From an uncultured Clostridia bacterium (GTDB lineage: Bacteria; Bacillota; Clostridia; Christensenellales; UBA1242): 64,000 nucleotides of DNA. Position numbers and translations under genes: made by a program. The DNA is taken from the NCBI GenBank assembly GCA_934756675.1, contig CAKVLG010000006.1, positions 22,348 through 86,347 on the forward strand. Direction: 5' to 3'. Below, in pieces: positions 25,298-35,200 of the stretch; within the stretch, counting starts at the first letter, position 1; each line of letters starts with the position of its first letter. The notes under the pieces are model-generated. The model was not told the origin of the DNA and did no database searches. It saw nothing but the letters and a program-made list of their open reading frames with translations.

Positions 25298-26346
25298 TAA
25301 AACCTGAAAAACTTGAACAAGAGATACAAAAGGTTATTGAAATTGGTAAAAAGAAAGGCGAACTTTCGATGGACGAAGTTGCCGAACGTTTTTCGAAACT
25401 TAACATTGATGAAGTAGATGAAATCTTGAATAGAATTCAAGATGCCGGCATCACTTTAACCGAAAATACAGATATTGATACAGATGCTGATATCGAAAGT
25501 TTGCTTACAAGTGAAGCTACAGATGACCCAGTTAAAATTTATTTGAAGGATATTGGTCGTGTTCCACTTTTAAGCGTTCAAGAAGAAAAAGAATTGGCAA
25601 TTCGCATGAAAGAAGGCGACGAAGAAGCAAAGGCTAAACTTTCGGAAGCTAACTTGCGTTTGGTTGTGTCTATCGCAAAAAGATATGTAGGCAGAGGTTT
25701 GCTTTTCCTTGACCTTATTCAAGAAGGCAACTTTGGTCTTATGAAAGCTGTTGAAAAATTTGATTACACAAAACAATTCAGATTTTCGACATATGCTACT
25801 TGGTGGATAAGGCAATCAATTACTCGTGCAATTGCAGACCAAGCAAGGGTAATTCGTATTCCTGTTCACATGGTAGAAACTATCAACAAACAAACCAGAG
25901 TTTCAAGGCAATTGATGCAACGCTTTGGCCGTGAACCTACAACCGAAGAAATTGCTAAAGAAATGGGCGTTTCTGAAGAAAAGGTACGTGATATTCAAAA
26001 AATCAGCCAAGATACCGTTTCACTTGATACACCTGTTGGTGAAGAAGAAGATAGCAACCTTGGAACATTTATTCAAGACGAGTCAGCAGCTTCGCCAAGT
26101 GAATCAGCAACAATCATAATGTTAAAAGAACAACTTTTGGACGTGCTTAATACATTGACTCCGCGTGAACAAAAAGTAATCATGCTTCGTTATGGTATTG
26201 ACGATGGTCATCCAAGAACACTTGAAGAAGTTGGCCGTGAATTTAACGTAACGCGTGAACGTATCCGTCAGATTGAAGCAAAAGCTCTTAAAAAACTAAG
26301 ACATCCATCAAGAAGCAAACGCCTTCGCGACTTTTTAGAGGACTAA
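25294..26346 (+). CDS. rpoD: Primary RNA polymerase sigma factor (SigA/RpoD)
   Basis: Housekeeping sigma-70 factor, 350 residues. A short region 1.1-like N-terminus is followed by DPVKIYLKDIGRVPLL (region 1.2), EANLRLVVSIAKRYVGRGLL and FSTYATWWIRQSITRAIADQ (region 2), region 3, and region 4 with the helix-turn-helix EEVGREFNVTRERIRQIEAK. Its presence agrees with the TTGACA/TATAAT-type promoters seen through the window. The ATG overlaps the dnaG stop by 4 bp, so the two are coupled. trmK begins 1 bp after the stop. Confidence 0.97.
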   Translation: MIKPEKLEQEIQKVIEIGKKKGELSMDEVAERFSKLNIDEVDEILNRIQDAGITLTENTDIDTDADIESLLTSEATDDPVKIYLKDIGRVPLLSVQEEKELAIRMKEGDEEAKAKLSEANLRLVVSIAKRYVGRGLLFLDLIQEGNFGLMKAVEKFDYTKQFRFSTYATWWIRQSITRAIADQARVIRIPVHMVETINKQTRVSRQLMQRFGREPTTEEIAKEMGVSEEKVRDIQKISQDTVSLDTPVGEEEDSNLGTFIQDESAASPSESATIIMLKEQLLDVLNTLTPREQKVIMLRYGIDDGHPRTLEEVGREFNVTRERIRQIEAKALKKLRHPSRSKRLRDFLED

Positions 26347-26347
26347 G

Positions 26348-27016
26348 ATGATTTTAAGCAAAAGGCTAGAAAAAATATGCGAAATCATGCCGCAAGTTGA
26401 TACAGTTGTAGATGTTGGGTGTGACCACGGATATTTGGAAGAATTGATTTTTAAAACAGGTAAAGCAAAATTTGTTATTGCGACCGATATAAGCGAAAAA
26501 AGTTTAGAGAAAACAAAAATTAGGGCAAAAAAATTAAACTTAAACAATATAGAGTTTGTATGCGCAGATGGATTACAATTTAAAAGTCAAAGAAAGTCAA
26601 ACTTGGCAATAATTGCTGGTATCGGCGGAGTAGAAACCGCAAACATTTTAAAAAACAACAAAATAGAAGATGTAACGGAATTTATTTTGGTGCCAGTACA
26701 AAATTCTGTTTATGTGCGAAAGTTTTTAATTGACGGAAATTATGAAGTGATGTATGATGAAACACTTTTCGAACGCGGGAAGTATTATAGTGTTATATAT
26801 TGCAAAAAGTCAAACAAGACAAATATCAAAAGCTACCGTTTTGGAATTAGTGATCTAAATAATTTTGGCGAAGACTTTGAAAGGTTTGTGAATAGAGAAC
26901 TTAAAAACTTGCAGTTCTTAGATAAACTAGATGCAAACAATGTTGACGCTGAAAAACAAGAATATAAAAAACAGCTAGAACAAATAAAGGAGAAAATAAA
27001 ATGCAAGAAATGTTAA
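26348..27016 (+). CDS. trmK: tRNA (adenine(22)-N1)-methyltransferase
   Basis: SAM-dependent enzyme that methylates A22 in the tRNA D-arm. The 222 residues open with LSKRLEKICEIMP, then the SAM-binding motif VVDVGCDHGYLE (about residues 20-31), ATDISEKSL, and AGIGGVETANIL. This is the TrmK (COG2384) pattern. The C-terminal third is a Lys-rich coiled coil, also typical. It follows rpoD as in Bacillus subtilis. A ribosome site (AGAGGA) lies in the end of rpoD. It overlaps the next gene by 16 bp. Confidence 0.9.
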   Translation: MILSKRLEKICEIMPQVDTVVDVGCDHGYLEELIFKTGKAKFVIATDISEKSLEKTKIRAKKLNLNNIEFVCADGLQFKSQRKSNLAIIAGIGGVETANILKNNKIEDVTEFILVPVQNSVYVRKFLIDGNYEVMYDETLFERGKYYSVIYCKKSNKTNIKSYRFGISDLNNFGEDFERFVNRELKNLQFLDKLDANNVDAEKQEYKKQLEQIKEKIKCKKC

Positions 27017-27687
27017 AGTATCAAGAAATTGATTCTAAGATTAAAAAGATTGAAAGTGATATTCTCGCTTCTGAATCGAGAAAGAATGCTGCAAAAATGC
27101 AACAATATCTAAAAGATTCTCAAGCAAAAATTATGAGGCTTGAGGAATCGAGTGGTAAGGTTGTTGACACATACAAAAAGGCAACAAATTTATACAACGA
27201 TTTTGTAGACAAACTTTCGGAATTAAATAAAAAGATAGAAGGTTCATCTCTTGAAAACATAGAAGGATTAAAAGAACTTGTAAGTAAGTACTACGATATT
27301 TTGAGCAAGCTCGAAAGAGAAATAAGCAATCTTTCTAATCAAATTATTTCTATTAACAAAGAGTTTGATTTAGTCATGAAGAATGCAAGAACCGCAAAGA
27401 AAAATCTTGATATTTATAAAAACGAATACAACCAATTAAAACTTTCGAAACAACCAGAAGTTGATGCTTTTAAAAAGGAACTTGACCAATTAAAAACTAA
27501 AATTTCACCAGACTTAATGAAAAAATATCTTGCAAAAAGAGAGGGTAAATTTCCAGTATTTGTTCCAGAAAAAGACGGAAGATGTGGTGGTTGCAGAATG
27601 GAAATTCCTGGCAGTAAACTTAATGAGCTTGCTGTTAATGGTAAGGTTGAATGTGAAAATTGTGGTAGAGTAATTTATAAGGCGTAG
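27001..27687 (+). CDS. Coiled-coil protein with C-terminal C4 zinc ribbon
   Basis: A 228-residue protein of the DUF164/C4-type zinc ribbon family. Long coiled-coil helices (about residues 1-185) end in RCGGCRMEIPGSKLNEL and CENCGRVIYKA, four cysteines that form a zinc ribbon. Family members have been linked to nucleic-acid or ribosome interactions, but the function here is not set. The start at 27001 follows AAGGAG at 26986-26991, inside the overlap with trmK. It is the last gene of the dnaG-rpoD-trmK transcript, closed by the terminator at 27710. Confidence 0.85.
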   Translation: MQEMLKYQEIDSKIKKIESDILASESRKNAAKMQQYLKDSQAKIMRLEESSGKVVDTYKKATNLYNDFVDKLSELNKKIEGSSLENIEGLKELVSKYYDILSKLEREISNLSNQIISINKEFDLVMKNARTAKKNLDIYKNEYNQLKLSKQPEVDAFKKELDQLKTKISPDLMKKYLAKREGKFPVFVPEKDGRCGGCRMEIPGSKLNELAVNGKVECENCGRVIYKA

Positions 27688-27709
27688 TAAAAAAATAATT
27701 AAAAACAAT

Positions 27710-27741
27710 AAAAAGTCTTAGGTAATTCTAGGGCTTTTTTT
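27710..27741 (+). terminator. Terminator after the dnaG-rpoD operon
   Basis: Stem AAAAAGTCTTA / TAGGGCTTTTT (with G-U pairs), loop GGTAATTC, T run. Confidence 0.75.
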
Positions 27742-27880
27742 GTTGCAAAAAATAAAAAAACAATTACAAATTACATATGATTATATAACAAAACACAGAG
27801 CATAAATAATGTAATTTTTTATAAATTTATTAGTGAAAAACGGGCAATTTAAAAGTAACATTTTTTGCAAAATTGTAGCA

Positions 27881-27886
27881 TATAAT
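27881..27886 (+). promoter_or_regulatory. -10 element of a leaderless transcript (ykvI-like gene)
   Basis: TATAAT ends 5 nt before the ATG at 27892. No Shine-Dalgarno site. The -35 region is not clear. Confidence 0.5.
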
Positions 27887-27891
27887 TTGAT

Positions 27892-28935
27892 ATGAAAAAA
27901 GTGTTACAAACGAGTCTGGTTTTGGTTAGTGCGATTGTTGGAGTTGGATTTATAAGCGGAAAAGAAGTGGTAACTTTTTTCGCTAAATTTGGTTTAGCGG
28001 GGTTAATTTTTGCTGTTATTGCTAGCATTATTTTTAGTATAACAATTGCATATTTTTTGTTTAAATCAAACGATATTGACAAATTGTTATTTTGTAAAAA
28101 ACCGCAAAATTTGATAAAACAAAGTGAAAAAGTGCCCCAAAATGATAAAATTTACTCAATAAATGTAATTTTTAAAAATTTATTACTTGTTGCATATGTG
28201 ATTATTTCGGCTGTTATGATAAGCGGGTTTAGAGTTGTTTTTAATGATTTTTTATCGCCTGTGATTGTTGAATTGTTGATTGCATTTTTACTTGTTTTAT
28301 TGTTCTTTTTTGTTGGAAAAGGTGAAAAGGGACTTGGTTGTTTGCCTGTGATTTTTTGTGTCATTTTTGGTGTTTTGCTATCAGTAATTTTTGCTGAAAA
28401 TACTGGTAATATTTATATAAACTCAACAACTAAAACCAGCAATGTTTTTATTATGTGTTTGATGCTTTTTTATGTATCAATGAATTTGTTTACTTGTTTT
28501 AGTGTACTTGTTAAGTTTGGAAAAAATATGAATAAAAAAGAATGTTTACTTTCTGGTATTATTAGTGGAATAATTATTTGTGTATTTTTAGTTTTATCTG
28601 TTTTGGTGCTTGGTGGGCAAACCGATAATATTCGAATGCCAATACTAAATGTGATTAAAAATAATGTGGTTAAAAACTTGTATGTTGTGGTAATTGTTTT
28701 GGGGTTACTTACAACTTTGTTTTCGACTGTGCATGGGGCGGTGTATATTGGTGAAAGCAAAAATTTAATAAAAAAGAGAGTGATGGTTCTTTATTTTAGC
28801 TATCTTATTTCGAGTTTAGGATTTAATTTACTTGTAGGAAAAGTATATCCGTTGCTTGGATTTTTTACAATGCTTGAACTAATTATCATTTATTTAATCA
28901 TTAAAAAACCGCAAAATAACAAATTTGTTTGTTAA
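27892..28935 (+). CDS. YkvI-like membrane transporter
   Basis: A polytopic protein of 347 residues with about ten hydrophobic helices, of the YkvI (COG3949) branch of the APC/LeuT-like carriers. The start KVLQTSLVLVSAIVGVGFIS followed by GKEVVTFFAKFG is typical: the broken first helix with GVGF usually holds the substrate site. Substrate unknown. The ATG is preceded by TATAAT at 5 nt and no ribosome site, so a leaderless mRNA is likely. Codon choice is noticeably more AT-rich than in the flanking housekeeping genes. It is a single gene between a terminator and the giant surface-protein promoter. Confidence 0.75.
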   Translation: MKKVLQTSLVLVSAIVGVGFISGKEVVTFFAKFGLAGLIFAVIASIIFSITIAYFLFKSNDIDKLLFCKKPQNLIKQSEKVPQNDKIYSINVIFKNLLLVAYVIISAVMISGFRVVFNDFLSPVIVELLIAFLLVLLFFFVGKGEKGLGCLPVIFCVIFGVLLSVIFAENTGNIYINSTTKTSNVFIMCLMLFYVSMNLFTCFSVLVKFGKNMNKKECLLSGIISGIIICVFLVLSVLVLGGQTDNIRMPILNVIKNNVVKNLYVVVIVLGLLTTLFSTVHGAVYIGESKNLIKKRVMVLYFSYLISSLGFNLLVGKVYPLLGFFTMLELIIIYLIIKKPQNNKFVC

Positions 28936-29048
28936 AAAGTGCAATATTTTATCAATTATTAGATATTTTTGTAAAAACATGTTCAAACTAATTTTGATAA
29001 ATAATTTTATAAATTTGGTCAGTTAAAGCTAATTTTCAGGGCAACAGA

Positions 29049-29072
29049 AATGGGTATTCAAATGGGTATTCA
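29049..29072. repeat. 12-bp direct repeat upstream of the giant gene
   Basis: AATGGGTATTCA twice in tandem (29049-29060, 29061-29072), about 60 bp upstream of the -35 box. It could be a regulator site. No protein can be named. Confidence 0.4.
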
Positions 29073-29131
29073 TAAGAAGATTTGACAACTATATTTATAT
29101 TATAATTTATTAAGATAATGGCGAAAATCGT

Positions 29132-29160
29132 TTGGCAAAATTTCGAGTATTTGTTATAAT
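29132..29160 (+). promoter_or_regulatory. Promoter of the giant repeat protein
   Basis: TTGGCA (29132-29137), 17 bp spacer, TATAAT (29155-29160). A TTGACA at 29082 has no -10 at proper distance. Confidence 0.7.
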
Positions 29161-29203
29161 TTTTCTATAACCAATATTTAAGAAATTTTGGAGCGTATGG
29201 AAT

Positions 29204-32200
29204 ATGGCAAAGAAAATATCAAATTCATTAAAGGTTACAATTATTGCTTTGGTCATCACGATGTGCATTGCATTTGGCGGTGTACTATTAGCAGTTTTGT
29301 CACGTGGGAACAATACAAACCTATCGGCAGGGCAAAAAACCCTGATTTCTTCATTGCAAAGCGATGAAGACCATTCGTCTAAGTTAGACGCTAAGGAGCT
29401 TAACCTTGGCAGTGCATCTTACGATAGAGTTTTGAAGGACTTTGGTGAATATTGTTTGGTTCAAGTAGGCGAGGGTAAAAAACTTCTTTCACTTAGAACT
29501 GGGTTTGAAGGCGTTGAAGTCAACTTGACGTTCGATGATGTTTTAAGCATTAACGGAAACTTGGTTCTTGCTGTCATTGGGCAAAAGTATCAAGTTTATA
29601 AAATTGCGTATAAAAACAGCTCCACAATTGTTGGCGAGCAACAACTTGCTTTTGCCGCTGACTATGCAAACTTTTTTGGAAATATCGCAATAGGATATTA
29701 CACAAAGCTTGAAATCACTCCGCAAGAAATTTATAATGACCACTTGCGTATATATAACATTTCTGGTAATACTCCAGAACTTGTGTTGGAACAGACAAAT
29801 GTTGTTGCTTACGATTTTAGTGACGCAGCAATTGCTTTTACAAATATTTCTCTTGATAATGGTTTGCCAAAATCATTCACAAAAATTTATTTGCAAACTC
29901 AAAATGGCAACTTGGAGTTCGAAAAACAACTAGAAAACGATGTTTCAATTTCGGTTGAAAAAACAGATTTCCAAGTGGGCGATAAGTACATTTCGTTTAA
30001 AGGTTACCACAATATTCGTATTACAGATAACTTTATTTATGATGCATATCGCCGCATTGTTTCGCCAGATAAGGCAGATTATATTTCTGGCGGCAATGGT
30101 ATAAAAATTACTACAAAACTTTATAGTCGTACAAACGATAAATCTATTGAATTGTTAGACGGCCATTATTTTGATACATTTAGCGAAGATCAAAATGGCA
30201 TTGCTTTGCTTGTTGGTGAAAAGTATACAGCCGATAATCAGCTTGACCTTGAAAACCGTATTGCACTTTTATATGATACAAATCTCGATATCGTTATTAG
30301 CTATGACTATGTGAAATATGGAAAACCAATTGGCTATAAGAATGGGCTCATTATTTGTGACAGTGGTATTTTAACAATTATTGGAGCAGAAGAAGTTTCG
30401 TTTAGTCAAAGAATTGAAGATCGCGGCATTTATGCCCTTAGATTAACGCCAAGCGAAAAAATTGTTCTTGGTATTGCTTCTGGTGTTGTTTATGCAATTA
30501 ACCTTGAAACTGGCGATGTTAGCAAAATTGCAGATTATTCTTCTAGGTTTGTTGATGGTAAAATGATTTGCAAAACTCAAAATGCTGACAAAACTTACAC
30601 ATATTACCTATATGATTTGAATGGTAATTTGTCGGAGATTAAAAACATTTATGTCGAAGGCGACTTTGAGTATTACACAATGCTTGGCACTGGGTATTAC
30701 TTTGAAAAAGTGAACGACAGAACCGTTAATATCAAAAACTTTGCTGGTGCAACATTATTCTCAAATGTTTCTATAGAGTCTTTTGAGTTCTCGATTAATG
30801 ATGATAAAGTGCTTGTTGCAAATTTCAATAATGGCACAAAATTTATGTCGATAAAGTCGACTTTTGTTAACAGGGTTTGGTTAGCAGAGTCTAGCTCGGA
30901 AGAAACCGAAGAAACGGAAGAAACCGTTATGCCTGTTTCTTATGGTTCAAACGAATTGCAAGATACTTCAAATGTAGCGTTGGCTACTGGCAATTCATCA
31001 ACAACTACAGCCAAAAAGGGAACATCTATGAGAACTACAGATGATAAATTTGTAGTTTGTCTTAATGGCACAACATTCACGGTATCAAGCTTAAATGAAC
31101 AATATGAGGTTTCAAATTGCACGGTATTTACGATGAAAATTGAATTTCAAACTGTTAGTGGTAACAATGGTTTGGTTTCAACAAAACCAAGTAACAAGTT
31201 TGATAGGGTAATAATTGATGCTGATGGAAACGGATATAAAACAGTTGAAAAAAATATAAAAAAATATGAAAATAAAAATAATAACAATACGATTAGTGAT
31301 GATAATACTCATTACAGGGTAACCGTGTACTACACAATAAAAACTTATACCGTAACATTTAACAATTCAAGTGGTGGTAAAGATACCGACGGCGTGACAT
31401 TGAAAAGCACTCCGACAGTGCCTAGTCCAGGTACTATAGTAGTGGCGTATGGCTATCAGACAGAAATTAAGTCAACATGTACTGCGACTGGTTACACACT
31501 TATTGGTTGGGCTGAAACAAAAAATGCAACAGCAGCTACTGTTGTTGTTGGTGGGAAATATACTGTTACAAAAAATGTGACATTATATGCTGTTTGGTCA
31601 AGAGATACATATAAGATAACATTTAAAGATAACTTTAATTCACTAACAACATATGGCAATTATGCTCCAAGTGGTTCTGTAACAAGTCCAGTGACTGCAA
31701 AATATGGTGATACCATAACATTGCCAAAGCAAGGTTTGTTAAAAGCTTATGGTTATTATCAACAAGGTTGGTATTATGGAAAAATTAAGGATTGTGGCAG
31801 CAGTGTGACTGTTACAGGCAATGCAACTTATACCGCTAGTTGGAGAATGGTTACATATAATATAACATACTCGTTCGCATATATTGGTAAATATAAATCA
31901 TATAAAAAGTCAAGTTCATCACCGGTTACAACTGTTGAAAGAAATTATAATTTAACAAATACTTTGGAATATACTTCAAACTACTATTGCGTAAGTGAAG
32001 AAACTGGTAAATACCACACATTTGGAGCAAGTTGGCAAGGGTATAAAGATGGATCGAAAACAAATTGGCACATAGGATATTTCTATGCAATGATAGATGA
32101 TGCCAAAAATGATTTTACATCTTCTAAAAAATCTTTTTATTTATATCCAACTGTGAGCACTGCAACAGAAATGAATGCATTGCTTTCTGTTGATTATAGT

Positions 32201-35200
32201 GTTATAGGTACGGGTAATGCGGCAGATGATATGTTGTTTAATAGCAGTGGTGGATATGAACAATACAGCATTAGTTCGATAACTTGCAACGGAACAGCTT
32301 TGACAAATTCTACTGCTGCACCTGGAGGAACGGTAACATATGCCTATGGCAGTAATCTTGAAATTAAACTAAACATGAAAAATGGTGTTGAGTTTATTGA
32401 TGCTACGGGTGGACTTTATAGAAACGGCTCGAAATCGACACAAATATTTAGGGCTGGTGCATCAAATGGTTGGGCAAAAGTGACGGTAAATGGAAATGTT
32501 GTTACATTGAGTTTTACTGGTATGCAAGCAAAATATATAAGTGGTGATACGTTAGACGGTGGTAACATTAAGTTTAGCGTTAAACTTAAAACATACAACA
32601 TTAGTGCTGGTAATAATGGAACGGTTGAAAAACCAGCCATGACTATTGGTTCGAACACTTATAACCCAACAGTTTTCCATTATGGTAGGGCATTTAAGAT
32701 TACTTATAGCGTTTCTAGTGGAAACGTATTTGATAAACTAACATTTAACAGCAAAGACTTTGAGACTAAACTTACATACAATGGCAGCCGCAATGACCTT
32801 TCATTCTCTAATCTTGGCACTCCAACAGAGAATGGCGATGTTAAGACATATACATATTCTGGCTACAAATTTATTTTGACAAGCAAAGACGATTGCAGTT
32901 TTACACTTGTTATTGAAGGTAATATTCAAGGCGATATTGATTGTTCTATTACAACAAAAGTTGTTGAAAACGACTTGGTTATCAAGAAAAATAACGATAT
33001 GTACTCTTCAAATGATAGTGGTTTAACAATAGATTGCAGAAATAGAACCGTTAAGAGCGGCGAAACATTTACAATAAAACTTACACCTGCAAGCGGATAT
33101 GTTGTTAGCAGCGTATCATTCAAATATTATAACAAAGAAAGCACAAATAGCGTTCCTGGAACTGGCATTGTTTATAATGAATCATCTAACACAATCACAA
33201 TAAGCAAAATGTTCTTTGAACTCGAGATTACAGTTAATTATCACAGAGCATTAGAAATTACGCTTAAGAGTTCAACACCAATCCAAGGTAACAAAATTTA
33301 TACTCTTTATGGTGTCAACGTAAATGGTGACAAAGTAATCTTTGTTGAAGATGACCTAGTTAAAAATGGTAAAAAATATGTTACAATCTCATATTCGTCA
33401 GCTAACACTGTTGACGCTTTTGGAGTGGCAGCTGGTGGTTATGTTGCAGTTATCACAATTCTTGGTAACGATGATATAAATACATTTAAACTTGAACCTG
33501 TATCAAATGAAGACAGATTATACTATTTACCAAATGCTAAAGACAAAGTTTCAGTTAACATTGATGGCAGTGGTGGAAGAACCGAAGTTGAGATCGAAAA
33601 ATTTATTGTTGACATCAAGGTTGAAACTTACCTTGGCAAGGGCAGTGGTCAATATGACGAAGAATCAGATCGTGATGGCCGCAAATATTACACAACAAAC
33701 GTAATAGATTATAACTATTACTACAACAAAAAGGTAATAAAAGGCAAATATAGTTATTCTGGTACCGTCTATACGCTAGACGGCAATGTGTTTAAAATTT
33801 TAGCTAAAGACACAGCAGGCGATCTACAGGGCTATTTAATAGAAAGAATAACTATAGATGACAAAGAGTATAAAGCTGTAAGTGGCACAGCAACAGCTGC
33901 ATTCTTTCTTGCAGAATATAGAAAAACGAACACTAGATCCTTTACGGCTAAAATTTATTACAAACCAATTGAATATACGGTTGAATACTATGCTGGAACA
34001 TTTGATATTTCAGGTGACAGTGGCAACGAAACAACCGGAACTGTTGCTCCTACAAAGCATTTATTTAATGTTGAATCTACACTTTCTTCAAGCGAGTTCA
34101 CAAGAACAAACTGGAAACACATTGGTTGGTCTACAAGTTCAGCTGATATAACGAGTAACAGCGGTAAGAGAGAAGATTATATTCTTGGTGCAGTGGTAAA
34201 ACAACTTGCAAACACAAACGATGCAACGGTTAAACTTTATGCCGCATGGCAAGTAAATAAATTTGATGTAGAGTTCGATGTCAATGACTTTACAAATGGC
34301 AACGGTAGCACAGCAGCAGAAGTCCCTTCAACGGTAAGCATTAATTACCTTGATAAATTCAAATTGCCAACTGTAACGCGTGAAGGGTACACATTCCGCG
34401 GTTGGTACGCAAACGTTTATAAGGCGGCAGATTATGATTTAGCGTTTGGTGAAGGTCAAGCTCAAGCGGTAGCTAAACTCCCACCTTATGCTTTGCGTGT
34501 TGATAATAATGAAACATTAACCTATATAAAATATAATAGCTTAGTTAAAGCGGGCGCGGTAAGCGGAAGCAAAATAACACTTCATGCTTATTGGACTGCA
34601 AACAAGTTTAAGGTTATTTATAACTACGATGCGCCAACAGGTTGCAATTCTACAATAGATAGCAGATATTATGTTACTGGCGAGTTTGTTCAAGGCACAA
34701 CGGGCCCAGCTTCACCTTATTGGGTCTATACATATGACCAAGAAAGCGAGCTAAGATACATGCCTGTAACAACAGATACAACAAAAGATACATATCTTTA
34801 TGGTTACACATTTGTTGGTTGGTCGAACGAACCAAAAGGTGCTAAGGTTTATGACAACCAAGATGAAAAAATCAAAAATTCTTATGGCAAAACTGAAGAT
34901 GATAACAACCAAGTGATTGAACTATATACTTTGTGGAAAGCCAACACCTACACGGTTAAATACGATGCAAAAAACCCAAGTTCAACATCTAGTGTTGTTG
35001 ATTGGCTTGCAGATAGCGAAATGACATTTGACCAAGCGAATGTAATTAGTTATGTTAACATCGGCGAAGTTGATGGCAAAACATCAATCATGGGTTACAA
35101 GTTCTTAAATTGGACAACAAACAACACAGACGGCACCGAGATAACAATTGAAAATCAAGCCGACTTAAACTCAAATACATTATTTGCACAAGATAAAAAA

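Noticed and set aside
29082..29106. TTGACA ... TATAAT at 29082-29106 as promoter
   Set aside because: The spacer is only 13 bp; the 29132-29160 pair with 17 bp fits better.
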